DNA of 64,000 nucleotides from Bradyrhizobium ottawaense (GCF_900099825.1 NZ_LT629693.1:6769001-6833000); one strand, 5' to 3'. Counted from the first letter of the stretch, positions 1-7,981 are shown. Notes: generated by a model from the letters alone, not told the origin. Made by a program: numbers and translations.

Positions 1-60
1 CCGCAATTCGAAGCCGTGTTCAAGGAGATCGGCGCGATGGTGGGCCGGCAGTTGGTCTAG
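1..60 (+). CDS. 3' end of an unidentified protein-coding gene (partial)
   Basis: Reading frame 1 is open from the window edge to a TAG stop and encodes 19 residues ending GAMVGRQLV. The gene begins outside the window, so no family can be assigned. It converges on murI with only 10 bp between the two stop codons. The coding call rests on the open frame and the tight convergent packing. Confidence 0.5.
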   Translation, partial: PQFEAVFKEIGAMVGRQLV

Positions 61-70
61 CGGCGGAGGC

Positions 71-868
71 TCACGCAGGGACACGGCCGCCGAAGAATGG
101 CATCAGCGCCTGGCTCAGCGTGTGCGGCCGCTTCGACGTGAAGATCATTTCGGCGCCGGCCTGATCCGTTGGGCCGTTGGCCGGGCCGAGCAGATCGGAC
201 ACGCGGCGGGCAATGGCGGGGGCGGGATCGATCCAGTCGACCGGCCATGGCGCGAGTTGTACCAGCCGGTCCAGCAGCAGCGGATAGTGCGTGCAGGCGA
301 GCACGACGGTGTCGGTGCGGTGGGCATCGCTGGCGTCCTTGCCGACAAAGCAGGGCGCGAGTTCGGCGGCGATATCCTCGTCGCTCACGTCGTTGCCGCT
401 GAGCGCGGACTCGGCGAGCGAGGCGAGTTCGGCCGAGCCCACCAGCGTCACCTCGCAGCCCTGCGCGAAATCCGCGATCAGCCGCTTGGTGTATTCGCGT
501 TTGACCGTGCCCTTGGTGCCGAGCACCGACACGCGCTTGGTCTTCGAGCTGGCGCAGGCCGGCTTGATCGCGGGTACGGTGCCGACGAACGGCACCTGAT
601 AGGCATGGCGCAGATGCGACATGACCAGCGTGGACGCGGTGTTGCAGGCGATCACCACCAGATCGGGCGCATGGCTTGCGATCAGTTCGCCGATCAGCGG
701 CACCACGCGCGCGATGATCTGATCCTCGCCATGATGGCCGTAGGGAAAGAACGCGTCGTCGGCGACATAGACATAATGGGCATCGGGCCGGGCGCGGACG
801 ATCTCACGCAACACCGTGAGGCCGCCGAGGCCGGAATCGAACACGAGGATCGTTGGGGGATAGGACAC
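71..868 (-). CDS. murI: Glutamate racemase
   Basis: Interconverts L- and D-glutamate in the cytoplasm to supply D-glutamate for peptidoglycan. The 265-residue product has the usual family length. The N-terminal FDSGLGGL motif with its Asp-Ser pair (residues 10-17), the first catalytic cysteine in ACNTAS (about residue 75) and the second in ACTHYP (about 191) are all present, as expected for the cofactor-independent Asp/Glu racemase family. The gene lies alone on the minus strand between an unknown gene and cytochrome b561. The ATG start is followed at once by the conserved beta strand of the first domain, which supports it. Confidence 0.95.
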   Translation of the reverse strand: MSYPPTILVFDSGLGGLTVLREIVRARPDAHYVYVADDAFFPYGHHGEDQIIARVVPLIGELIASHAPDLVVIACNTASTLVMSHLRHAYQVPFVGTVPAIKPACASSKTKRVSVLGTKGTVKREYTKRLIADFAQGCEVTLVGSAELASLAESALSGNDVSDEDIAAELAPCFVGKDASDAHRTDTVVLACTHYPLLLDRLVQLAPWPVDWIDPAPAIARRVSDLLGPANGPTDQAGAEMIFTSKRPHTLSQALMPFFGGRVPA

Positions 869-1078
869 GCCGCTCTTTTAGCCGATCCACGGTTACCATT
901 CAGTTGTTTTTGCAGGCCATGGGGCCCGCGCGATGAATGGCCCGCGGGTCGCACACGCAGTTTTGAACGATTCAAATCGCCTTGGAAGGAATGGAAAGCT
1001 ATCAGGGCAAGTCATTGCAGATACGGACAAAACCGCAAACGTTCTGCTGCACGCGAGAGGCCGGGAGACTGAACTGAA

Positions 1079-1630
1079 ATGCTGCGCAATACGTCATCGA
1101 GCTGGGGCCGCCTGTCACGCTGGTTCCACTGGGGCCTCGGCCTGGTCATTATTGGCATGCTCGCCTTTGGCTGGTGGATGAACCACATTCCGGCCCGGGC
1201 GGACCGGTTCTTCTACCGCTCCATCCATGCCGATATCGGCTATCTCGTGCTGTTTCTGATGGTGCTCCGCCTGATCTGGCGCGGCCTCAATCCGACGCCG
1301 GCATTGCCTTCGGACACGCCGCGGTGGCAGCGGTTCGCGGCAAGCATCAGCCATTGGTCGCTCTATGCCGTCACCATGGTGGTAGCCATGCTGGGCTGGG
1401 CGCATTCCGGCGCGCGCACCCCGGATTATTCCAGCTTCTTCGGACTGTTCCGCGTTCCGCAGATTACCTCGCCCGACAAGGCCGCCGCCGCGGCCTGGGA
1501 GGATCGTCACATCCTGTTTGCCTATGTGCTGCTGGCGCTGATCGTGATCCATGTCGGCGCGGCGCTCTGGCATCACTTCGTCAAGGGCGATCGCGTGACA
1601 TCGCGCATGGTCGACGGGGCGCCGGGTTGA
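1079..1630 (+). CDS. Cytochrome b561 family membrane protein
   Basis: The 183-residue protein has four predicted membrane helices: about 17-37, 50-70, 95-115 and 145-165. Histidines sit in or beside them (SRWFHWG near the N-terminus, RSIHADIG, SISHW and VIHVGAALWHH), the pattern of a di-haem bacterial cytochrome b561. Such proteins pass electrons across the inner membrane, for example from quinol or to superoxide; the partner here is not known. A cupredoxin/FTR1 iron-uptake pair follows 125 bp downstream on the same strand, so a reductive link to iron uptake is possible but only inferred. The ribosome-binding site is weak. Confidence 0.85.
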   Translation: MLRNTSSSWGRLSRWFHWGLGLVIIGMLAFGWWMNHIPARADRFFYRSIHADIGYLVLFLMVLRLIWRGLNPTPALPSDTPRWQRFAASISHWSLYAVTMVVAMLGWAHSGARTPDYSSFFGLFRVPQITSPDKAAAAAWEDRHILFAYVLLALIVIHVGAALWHHFVKGDRVTSRMVDGAPG

Positions 1631-1755
1631 GCCCAAGATCTGGACGAAGATTTAGAACCTCTCCAATCAAAAGCGGCTTTTTGTCTCTTCACGGCGTGGC
1701 TGTCGGCAGCGTATGCCATCTCGCCTGATCTTCAGCCATCATTGAAAGAACCGAC

Positions 1756-2115
1756 ATGTCCCTTTCGCGAACGCTTTCGAAGGCCGTCATTTTCGCCGCC
1801 GTCGCCGCGCTGCTCCCGATCGCCGCCACCGCTGCCGCGAACGCGCAGGCCGCGACCGAAATCCAGCTCAGCTACAAGGACAAGAAGTTCGAGCCGGCGG
1901 AAATCAGCGCGCCCGCCAACACGCCGATCGTCATCAAGCTGAAGAACCTGGATTCCAAGCCGATGGAATTCGAAAGCAAAGCCCTGAAGATCGAGAAGGT
2001 GGTCGCCGGCTCCAGCGACGCCACCGTCAACGTCCGCGCGCAGAAGCCGGGCCGCTACGAATTCGTCGACGAATATAACGAGAAGACCGCGCGCGGCGCG
2101 CTGGTCGTGAAGTAA
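1756..2115 (+). CDS. Periplasmic cupredoxin-domain protein (EfeO/P19-type iron-uptake partner)
   Basis: The 119-residue protein starts with a signal peptide (charged start, hydrophobic stretch to about residue 25, ANAQA cleavage region) and continues as one cupredoxin-like beta-sandwich with the conserved stretch KFEPAEI followed by FVDEYNEKTARGALVV. The usual blue-copper Cys-His ligands are not evident, as in EfeO-type cupredoxins that bind iron or copper differently. The stop lies nine bases before the GTG of an FTR1 permease, so the two are almost certainly co-transcribed. The likely role is periplasmic metal binding or oxidation feeding the permease. Confidence 0.85.
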   Translation: MSLSRTLSKAVIFAAVAALLPIAATAAANAQAATEIQLSYKDKKFEPAEISAPANTPIVIKLKNLDSKPMEFESKALKIEKVVAGSSDATVNVRAQKPGRYEFVDEYNEKTARGALVVK

Positions 2116-2124
2116 GAAAAAGCC

Positions 2125-2955
2125 GTGATTGCCGCACTGATCATCGTTTTCCGTGAAGTCTTCGAGGCCGGTCTGATCATCGGCATCGTGCTTGCGGTTA
2201 CGCGTTCGGTGCCGCATCGCAATCAGTGGATCGGCGGCGGCGTGCTGGCCGGCGTGCTCGCCGCCTGCGTCGTCGCCGTCTTTGCGGGCGCCTTGTCGAA
2301 CCTGTTTGCCGGCATGGGACAGGAGCTGTTCAACGCCGCCATACTCGTGATCGCGGTCGTGATGCTGACCTGGCACAATGTCTGGATGGCGCGTCACGGC
2401 GCCGAGCTTGCCGGTGAACTGCGCGTCGCCGGGCAGGCGGTGGTGGAAGGATCGAAATCGCTGCTCGCACTGGCGGTGGTGGTCGGCGTCGCGGTGCTGC
2501 GCGAGGGCAGCGAGGTCGTGCTGTTCCTCTATGGCGTGATCGCCACCGGCGGCGATACCGCTTGGGGCGTGGCGCTCGGCGGCCTCGCCGGCCTCGCGCT
2601 CGGTGTGATGATCGGTCTTCTGACCTATTTCGGCCTGCTGCGCATTCCCGCACGCGCGCTGTTTACGACCACGACGATCCTGATCGCATTGCTGGCCGCC
2701 GGCATGGCGGCGCAGGCGGCGGCCTTCCTGGAGAAGGCCAATTGGCTGACCGCGATGGACAACGTGGTGTGGGACTCAGGCTGGCTGCTGTCCGACTCCA
2801 GCATTCCCGGCAAGGCGCTGCACACGCTGATCGGCTACACCGACCAGCCGACCGCCATTCAGCTCACGGTCTATCTGGCGATCCTGCTGATCACCTTCGT
2901 GCTGATGCGGCTCTATGGCGCGCCGGCGAAGACGGTGGCGCCCGCGCGGGGCTGA
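2125..2955 (+). CDS. FTR1-family high-affinity iron permease
   Basis: The 276-residue integral membrane protein has about seven hydrophobic segments and two REXXE iron-binding motifs, REVFE (about residues 10-14) in the first helix and REGSE (about 126-130) in the fourth. These are diagnostic of the OFeT/FTR1 family (EfeU, yeast Ftr1p), which imports ferric iron after oxidation at the membrane. Translation starts at a GTG nine bases after the cupredoxin stop, and no in-frame ATG precedes the first helix. No EfeB-type peroxidase follows, so this is a reduced two-gene module. purB converges from the other strand. Confidence 0.92.
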   Translation: MIAALIIVFREVFEAGLIIGIVLAVTRSVPHRNQWIGGGVLAGVLAACVVAVFAGALSNLFAGMGQELFNAAILVIAVVMLTWHNVWMARHGAELAGELRVAGQAVVEGSKSLLALAVVVGVAVLREGSEVVLFLYGVIATGGDTAWGVALGGLAGLALGVMIGLLTYFGLLRIPARALFTTTTILIALLAAGMAAQAAAFLEKANWLTAMDNVVWDSGWLLSDSSIPGKALHTLIGYTDQPTAIQLTVYLAILLITFVLMRLYGAPAKTVAPARG

Positions 2956-2976
2956 GGCCAACGGGCGCAGCGGGGT

Positions 2977-4284
2977 TCAGCTCGCGCCGAACACCCGCTT
3001 GAAGATCGTGTCGACGTGCTTGAAGTGATAGCCGAGGTCGAACTGTTCCTCGATCTCGGCATCCGTCATGAGCTTCTTGACGTCGGGATCCTTCTTCAGA
3101 AGCGTCATGAAGTCGCCTTCGCCGCGCCACACCGGCATCGCGTTGCGCTGCACGAACTTGTAGGCGTCCTCGCGGCTGGCGCCCTTTTGCGTCAGCGCGA
3201 TCAGGAGCCGCTGCGAATGCACGAGGCCGCCGAGGCGGTCGAGATTCTTCTGCATGTTGGCCGGATAGATCAGCAGTTTTTCGATCAGGCCGGCGAGGCG
3301 GTTAAGCGCGAAGTCGAGCGTCACGGTAGCGTCGGGGCCAATCATGCGCTCGGCCGATGAGTGCGAGATGTCGCGCTCGTGCCAGAGCACGACGTTCTCC
3401 ATCGCCGGCATCGCATAGGCGCGCACCATGCGCGCCAGGCCGGTGAGGTTTTCCGACAGCACCGGGTTGCGCTTGTGCGGCATCGCCGACGAGCCCTTCT
3501 GGCCTTCGGAGAAGAATTCCTCGGCCTCCAGCACTTCGGTGCGCTGCAGATGGCGGATTTCGGTGGCGAGCCGCTCGACCGAGGAGGCGATCACGCCCAG
3601 CGTTGCAAAGTACATCGCGTGGCGGTCGCGCGGGATCACTTGCGTGGAGATCGGCTCCGGCACCAGCCCCATCGCTTTCGCAACATATTCTTCCACGCGC
3701 GGGTCGATTTGCGCGAAGGTGCCGACGGCGCCCGAGATCGCGCAGGTCGCGACTTCCTTGCGCGCGGCGATCAGCCGCTCGCGGGCACGGCTGAATTCGG
3801 CATAGGCGTAGGCGAGCTTGAGCCCGAACGTGACCGGCTCGGCATGGATGCCGTGGGAGCGGCCGATCGTCGGCGTCATCTTGTGTTCGAAGGCGCGCTT
3901 CTTCAGCGCTGCCAGAACCTTGTCGATATCGGCGATCAGAAGATCGGCCGCGCGGGTCAGCTGGACGTTGAGGGTGGTGTCGAGCACGTCGGAGGAGGTC
4001 ATGCCCTGGTGGACGAAGCGCGCCTCGGGGCCGACGATTTCGGCGAGGTGGGTCAGGAAGGCGATGACGTCGTGCTTGGTTTCGCGCTCGATCTCGTCGA
4101 TGCGCTCCACATTGAAGGTGGCGTCCTTGGCCTTGGCCCAGATCGTTTTGGCGGCCTCTTTAGGCACCACGCCAAGCTCCGCCTGCGCGTCCGCGGCGTG
4201 CGCCTCGATCTCGAACCAGATCTTGAATCGGGTCTGCGGCTCCCAGATGGAGGCCATTTCCGGGCGGGTGTAGCGGGGGATCAT
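2977..4284 (-). CDS. purB: Adenylosuccinate lyase
   Basis: Catalyses two fumarate-releasing steps of purine synthesis, SAICAR to AICAR and adenylosuccinate to AMP. The 435-residue product starts IPRYTRPEMASIW, the typical PurB N-terminus. It carries the TSSDVLDT stretch, the histidine region RSHGIHAEP and the fumarase/aspartase superfamily signature SSAMPHKRNP (about residues 262-271). Length and motif order are normal for the short alphaproteobacterial form. It stands alone and converges with the FTR1 gene. Confidence 0.97.
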   Translation of the reverse strand: MIPRYTRPEMASIWEPQTRFKIWFEIEAHAADAQAELGVVPKEAAKTIWAKAKDATFNVERIDEIERETKHDVIAFLTHLAEIVGPEARFVHQGMTSSDVLDTTLNVQLTRAADLLIADIDKVLAALKKRAFEHKMTPTIGRSHGIHAEPVTFGLKLAYAYAEFSRARERLIAARKEVATCAISGAVGTFAQIDPRVEEYVAKAMGLVPEPISTQVIPRDRHAMYFATLGVIASSVERLATEIRHLQRTEVLEAEEFFSEGQKGSSAMPHKRNPVLSENLTGLARMVRAYAMPAMENVVLWHERDISHSSAERMIGPDATVTLDFALNRLAGLIEKLLIYPANMQKNLDRLGGLVHSQRLLIALTQKGASREDAYKFVQRNAMPVWRGEGDFMTLLKKDPDVKKLMTDAEIEEQFDLGYHFKHVDTIFKRVFGAS

Positions 4285-4529
4285 CGACGACTCCGGCGAA
4301 TTGTTTTTTTACGCCGTGCTTTAACAGAGCGGTCCAAGCCAGACAAACGGCCAGAGGAAATCATCAGGGGAAGCCACACAAGAAACGTCAGGAGCGACAA
4401 CGCGAGGGGCACGAGGGCAGCAAGAGGGCCTGCGGCGGGCAGGGCTGCCGGACCTTGAGGGGGGGGGGGACCCCAGCCTGGCCGTCCAGTCCCGCATCCA
4501 GCGCATCCCAGCCATCGCCGAACATTGAA

Positions 4530-4551
4530 TGACAGATATTGAAATCTGTCA
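4530..4551. promoter_or_regulatory. Perfect inverted repeat, candidate TetR operator
   Basis: TGACAGAT and ATCTGTCA form perfect 8-bp arms around the 6-bp spacer ATTGAA. The right arm overlaps the proposed -35 element of the promoter that would drive the mini-ORFs and the tetR gene downstream. TetR regulators commonly bind such palindromes and repress their own promoter. Which protein binds here is inferred from proximity. Confidence 0.6.
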
Positions 4552-4568
4552 GCGAGACATGCTATATC
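4539..4568 (+). promoter_or_regulatory. Predicted sigma70-type promoter for the tetR unit
   Basis: TTGAAA (4539-4544) and TATATC (4563-4568) are separated by 18 bp. The -35 hexamer lies within the inverted repeat at 4530-4551. The transcript would begin near 4575 and carry a leader of about 230 nt containing two mini-ORFs before tetR. Confidence 0.5.
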
Positions 4569-4641
4569 CCTTTTCGACGCCATCGGGTGTCACCTCCTGC
4601 TCGTTGGCCCTGAGCCCGGGGATTTAAAGAGGACTACGCCA

Positions 4642-4752
4642 ATGACCATCGAAATCATTCATTTGACTACACAAATCCAACTCTGGCTGAATCAGAAGGT
4701 GGCCCGCCATTTGGCGGCGCAGGCCCAGCGCCTGGAACCGGTAAAGCATTAA
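4642..4752 (+). CDS. 36-residue mini-ORF in the tetR leader
   Basis: An ATG-started frame of 36 codons ends in TAA. It is preceded at a suitable distance by AAAGAGGA, a good ribosome-binding site. The peptide begins MTIEIIHLTTQIQLW and ends RLEPVKH, and is amphipathic with no known domain. It lies between the predicted promoter and tetR, so it may be a small protein or a regulatory leader peptide. The start context TACGCCAATGA recurs exactly at the tetR start (4797-4807). The coding call rests on the ribosome-binding site and position only. Confidence 0.45.
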   Translation: MTIEIIHLTTQIQLWLNQKVARHLAAQAQRLEPVKH

Positions 4753-4768
4753 CCCGTTAGGGGGACTG

Positions 4769-4807
4769 ATGACCGCCCGTCTCGTCGTTTCGCAGGTACG
4801 CCAATGA
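4769..4807 (+). CDS. 12-residue mini-ORF translationally coupled to tetR
   Basis: ATG to TGA encodes MTARLVVSQVRQ. A strong GGGGGA stands four bases before the ATG. The stop overlaps the tetR start as ATGA. tetR itself has only a weak ribosome-binding site, so ribosomes finishing this frame could re-initiate on tetR. This is inferred from sequence layout. Confidence 0.4.
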   Translation: MTARLVVSQVRQ

Positions 4808-5400
4808 ACGAAGTCGTGGTTCTGACCCCCGAACGCATTCTGGAGGTGACGGAAGACGTTTTGCGCCGTTATGGGCTCGCCAAGGCGACCGTGGTCGATG
4901 TGGCCCGGGCGCTCGATGTCAGCCACGGCAGCGTCTACCGCCACTTTCCCAGCAAGGCCTCGCTGCGCGAGGCCGTCGCCAAGCGCTGGCTCGACCGCGC
5001 CAGCGCCCCGCTTCTGGAGATTGCCGAAGCGACCGGTCCGGCCCCCGAACGGCTGGAACGCTGGCTGCGCACCATGTTTGCGATCAAGCACAAGCGGCTT
5101 GGCGATGACCCCGAGATGTTCGCGACCTACCTGACGCTCGCCCGCGAAGCCTGCAAGGTCGTGAAGGGCCACAAGGATTGCCTGGTCGATCAAATCGCGC
5201 AGATGCTCTCGGATGGCGTGAAGCAGGGCGTATTCGAGGTCGCTGACCCCAAGGTTTCCGCGCGCGCCATTTTCGACGCCACCAGCCGTTTCCATCATCC
5301 GGCCCATGCCGACGAATGGAACGATCCGGATACGCAGGCCAGGATCGACGCGCTGCTGACGCTGCTGCTCCGGGGACTGGAAGCGCCCTGCAAGGGCTGA
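4804..5400 (+). CDS. TetR/AcrR family transcriptional regulator
   Basis: The 198-residue protein has an N-terminal helix-turn-helix at about residues 10-55 (ATVVDVARALDVS, then GSVYRHFPSK, the typical TetR recognition helix and the aromatic residues after it). The ligand-binding C-terminal half resembles the family often annotated as TetR C-terminal domain 17. It probably represses its own promoter through the inverted repeat at 4530-4551. The closest same-strand gene is a metallophosphoesterase about 200 bp away beyond a repeat element, so its regulon is not obvious. The start is the ATG overlapping the 12-codon mini-ORF. Confidence 0.9.
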   Translation: MNEVVVLTPERILEVTEDVLRRYGLAKATVVDVARALDVSHGSVYRHFPSKASLREAVAKRWLDRASAPLLEIAEATGPAPERLERWLRTMFAIKHKRLGDDPEMFATYLTLAREACKVVKGHKDCLVDQIAQMLSDGVKQGVFEVADPKVSARAIFDATSRFHHPAHADEWNDPDTQARIDALLTLLLRGLEAPCKG

Positions 5401-5435
5401 TTGCTCTTTCTCTCGCGACCTATACCCTCTCTTTC

Positions 5436-5556
5436 GTCATGGCCGGGCACAGCCGTCCTAAGGACGGCGTCGCTTCCGCTCGCCTATGTCCCGGCCATCC
5501 ACGTCTTCTTTAGAGACCGCAAAGACGTGGATGCCCGGGACAAGCCCGGGCATGAC
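5436..5556. repeat. Dispersed palindromic repeat, GTCATGCCCGGG family
   Basis: The element begins GTCATGGCCGGGCA and ends TGCCCGGGCATGAC-like on the other arm. An internal pair, CCACGTCTT and AAGACGTGG, forms a second stem. Related copies lie at 51893-52007 and 63028-63065. Such long hairpin-forming intergenic repeats are common in Bradyrhizobium genomes. Confidence 0.7.
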
Positions 5557-5603
5557 GGATGGATATTTGATATCCCTCAAGTCACGCCCACTACGCGGGC
5601 GCG

Positions 5604-6365
5604 ATGATGGATGCGGAGGAACACTTGCGGCTCGCGGTCTTTGCCGACATCCATGCCAACCGGCAGGCATTCGAGGCGTGCCTCGATTCCGCGCGGGCGC
5701 GCGGCGCGGAGCGAATCATTTGCCTCGGCGACATCGTCGGATATGGCGCCGACCCGGAATGGGCGGTCGAGACGGTGATGGACCTCGTCAAGGACGGGGC
5801 GATCGCCGTCATCGGAAATCATGACCATGCCATCGGCACCTCCTCCGAAACCATGAATGCCGAAGCCCAGGCCGCCATCGAGTGGACGCGGGGCAGGCTA
5901 AGCGCGCCGCAGCGGCGCTTTCTGGCGGAATTGCCGCTGAAGCGCGAGCAAGACGATCGTCTCTACGTGCATTCGGAAGCTTCTCACCCGGCGCAATGGC
6001 ATTACGTGCGCAGTTCATCGGATGCCGCGCGCAGCATCGAGGCGACCGCCGCCCATGTCACGTTCTGCGGACACATCCACAAGCCCGCGCTCTATTCGAT
6101 GTCGTCTGCGGCCAAGATGACGAGCTTCATCCCGACATCCGAAACGCCGGTCCAGCTCCTGAGCGGACGCCGCTGGCTTGCGGTCGCGGGTTCGGTCGGC
6201 CAGCCGCGCGACGGCAATCCGGCGGCGGCCTTTACCATGCTCGATACCGCGACGCGCGAGATCACCTTTTACCGCGTGCCCTATGACGTCATCGCGGCGG
6301 CCGACCGGATACGCGCCAACGGCCTGCCGACTTGGCTCGCCGATCGCCTGCTGATCGGGAGGTGA
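5604..6365 (+). CDS. Metallophosphoesterase (calcineurin-like)
   Basis: The 253-residue product shows the complete dimetal phosphoesterase motif series: DIHAN (about residues 15-19), GDIVGYGADP (about 46-55), GNHDH (about 74-78) and GHIHKPA (about 156-162). It resembles YfcE/Ppp-type phosphatases that act on phosphoproteins or small phosphodiesters. The next gene, a Ser/Thr kinase, starts three bases after this stop, so kinase and phosphatase form one unit and may act on the same target (inferred). No signal peptide is seen, so it is cytoplasmic. Two tandem ATGs occur at the start; the first is used. Confidence 0.9.
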   Translation: MMDAEEHLRLAVFADIHANRQAFEACLDSARARGAERIICLGDIVGYGADPEWAVETVMDLVKDGAIAVIGNHDHAIGTSSETMNAEAQAAIEWTRGRLSAPQRRFLAELPLKREQDDRLYVHSEASHPAQWHYVRSSSDAARSIEATAAHVTFCGHIHKPALYSMSSAAKMTSFIPTSETPVQLLSGRRWLAVAGSVGQPRDGNPAAAFTMLDTATREITFYRVPYDVIAAADRIRANGLPTWLADRLLIGR

Positions 6366-6368
6366 AGG

Positions 6369-7793
6369 ATGGCAAAACCTTCGATCGTTTCAGGCGCGCA
6401 ACTGGACGGTTTTACGATCGGGGAATGCGTCCATCGCGGCGGCATGGCGACGCTGTGGACCGTGACCCACCCCGGCATCACGGTGCCGCTGCTGATGAAA
6501 GTGCCGCGCGTCTCCGAGGGCGAGGATCCGGCGGCGATCGTCAGCTTCGAGATGGAGCAGATGATCCTGCCGCGGCTGGCCGGACCCCATGTCCCCGGCT
6601 GTTTCGGCACCGGCGATTTCGCCCGTCAGGCCTATGTCGTCATCGAACGCATCGCGGGCCAGACGCTGTACAGCCGGATCAACGAACTGCCGATCCCGTA
6701 TGAAGAGGCAAGGGGGATCGCCGGCAAGATCGCGACCGCGCTCGCCGACTTGCACCGGCAGAACGTCATTCACCACGACATCAAGCCGAGCAGCATCATG
6801 TTTCGCCCCTCCGGCGAGTGCGTGCTGATCGACTTCGGATTGTCGCACCACAACCTGTTGCCGGACCTGCTGCAGGAAGAGTTCCGTCTGCCTTACGGCA
6901 CCGCGCCCTACATGGCGCCGGAGCGGCTGCTCGGCGTGCGCGACGATCCGCGCAGCGATCTGTTTTCGCTCGGCGTATTATTGTACTTCTTCACCACGGG
7001 CGTGCGGCCGTTCGGCGAGAGCGAAACGCTGCACGGCATGCGGCGACGGCTGTGGCGCGACCCGTATCCGCCACGCCAGTTGCGGCCGGACTATCCGCCC
7101 TGGCTGCAGGAGATCGTGCTGCGCTGTCTCGAGATCGAGCCGGTCTGGCGGCATCCGACGGCGTCGCAACTGGCGTTCGATCTGGCCTATCCCGATCAGG
7201 TCAAGCTGACCGCGCGATCGGAACGGCTGAAACGCGATCCGATCGGCACGGTGTGGCGCCGCCGCTTCAACGGCGGAATGACCCAGCCGAAACCGAAGTC
7301 GGACGTCGCCGTCCAGCTGGCATCGGGTCCGATCGTGGCCGTCGCGCTCGACACCGAGGATGGTTCGGGGCCGCTCAACGAGTGCCTGCGCATGACGGCG
7401 GCGCATCTGCTGGCGACACTGCCGTCGGCGCGGCTTGCCTGCCTGAATGTGCTGAAGCTCGGTCGCATCACCATCGACAAGACGCTCGACGAACAGGGCA
7501 ACAACAAGCACATCGACCGCCTCGTCGCGCTCCGGCACTGGGCTTCGCCGCTTGGACTCGACGAGAGCCGGCTGACCGTTCATGTGCTGGAGGCGACCGA
7601 TCCCGCGGCCGCGATCCTGGAATTCACCGGGATCAATCAGGTCGACCATATCGTGATCGGCGCGCGGCGGAATTCGATGCTGCGCACGCTGCTCGGCAGC
7701 GTCTCGGCCAAGGTCGCGGCTGAAGCCGCCTGCACCGTGACGGTGGTGCGGCCGCCGCGGTTGGCGGCGGCGCAGGAAACCGCCAACGGCTGA
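6369..7793 (+). CDS. Ser/Thr protein kinase fused to a universal stress protein domain
   Basis: The N-terminal two thirds (about residues 12-270) is a Hanks-type kinase: glycine-loop region CVHRGGMATLW, lysine in LLMKVPR, catalytic loop HHDIKPSS (HHD replaces HRD, catalytic Asp kept, about residue 136), LIDFGLS, and APYMAPER in the activation segment. The C-terminal part (about 315-460) is a universal stress protein domain ending in the nucleotide-binding pattern GARRNSMLRTLLGSVS followed by CTVTVVR. No transmembrane segment is seen, so unlike PknB-type kinases it is soluble. It follows the metallophosphoesterase by three bases. The domain order suggests control of the kinase by ATP or stress signals, which is inference. 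Confidence 0.92.
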   Translation: MAKPSIVSGAQLDGFTIGECVHRGGMATLWTVTHPGITVPLLMKVPRVSEGEDPAAIVSFEMEQMILPRLAGPHVPGCFGTGDFARQAYVVIERIAGQTLYSRINELPIPYEEARGIAGKIATALADLHRQNVIHHDIKPSSIMFRPSGECVLIDFGLSHHNLLPDLLQEEFRLPYGTAPYMAPERLLGVRDDPRSDLFSLGVLLYFFTTGVRPFGESETLHGMRRRLWRDPYPPRQLRPDYPPWLQEIVLRCLEIEPVWRHPTASQLAFDLAYPDQVKLTARSERLKRDPIGTVWRRRFNGGMTQPKPKSDVAVQLASGPIVAVALDTEDGSGPLNECLRMTAAHLLATLPSARLACLNVLKLGRITIDKTLDEQGNNKHIDRLVALRHWASPLGLDESRLTVHVLEATDPAAAILEFTGINQVDHIVIGARRNSMLRTLLGSVSAKVAAEAACTVTVVRPPRLAAAQETANG

Positions 7794-7795
7794 CG

Positions 7796-7852
7796 CTACG
7801 TCGACAGGATATTGCGCTGCACCTCGCTATTCCCGGACCCGATGCTGGTAAT
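7796..7852 (-). pseudogene. 3' remnant of an acyl-CoA dehydrogenase gene
   Basis: On the minus strand 17 codons read SIGSGNSEVQRNIL near the end, matching the conserved C-terminal G(T/N)SE(I/V)QRNI motif of acyl-CoA dehydrogenases, and then stop at TAG. A TGA lies immediately upstream in the same frame and no dehydrogenase sequence precedes it. The rest of the gene has therefore been deleted or decayed. Confidence 0.5.
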
Positions 7853-7981
7853 TCAGGCTCAGGGCAAGCATAGTTGCGGCATCACAATTCCGGATGGATT
7901 CATCGGCGTCGATGATGCGGACTCTCCCCGATCAACGCCGGTGATTTGCGGAAATGTTGTTCGGACAACCGGAGTCCTGCC

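Larger units (their letters stand above)
4285..4641. other. Gene-free leader region with 11-G run and promoter/operator
   Basis: This 357-bp gap separates the divergent purB and tetR units. It contains an uninterrupted run of eleven G residues (4459-4469) flanked by C-rich sequence, then an inverted repeat and a sigma70-like promoter described separately. A 100-codon open frame on the minus strand (4281-4583) reads through it but is proline/glycine-rich and matches no family, so it is not called. Confidence 0.6.

Noticed and set aside
4459..4469. Run of eleven G residues as a possible phase-variation tract
   Set aside because: It lies in non-coding sequence 70 bp before the predicted -35, so slippage would not switch a frame; length may also be a sequencing uncertainty.
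4281..4583. 100-codon open frame on the minus strand upstream of purB
   Set aside because: It is proline/glycine-rich, crosses the 11-G run and the promoter/operator, has no ribosome-binding site and resembles no family.
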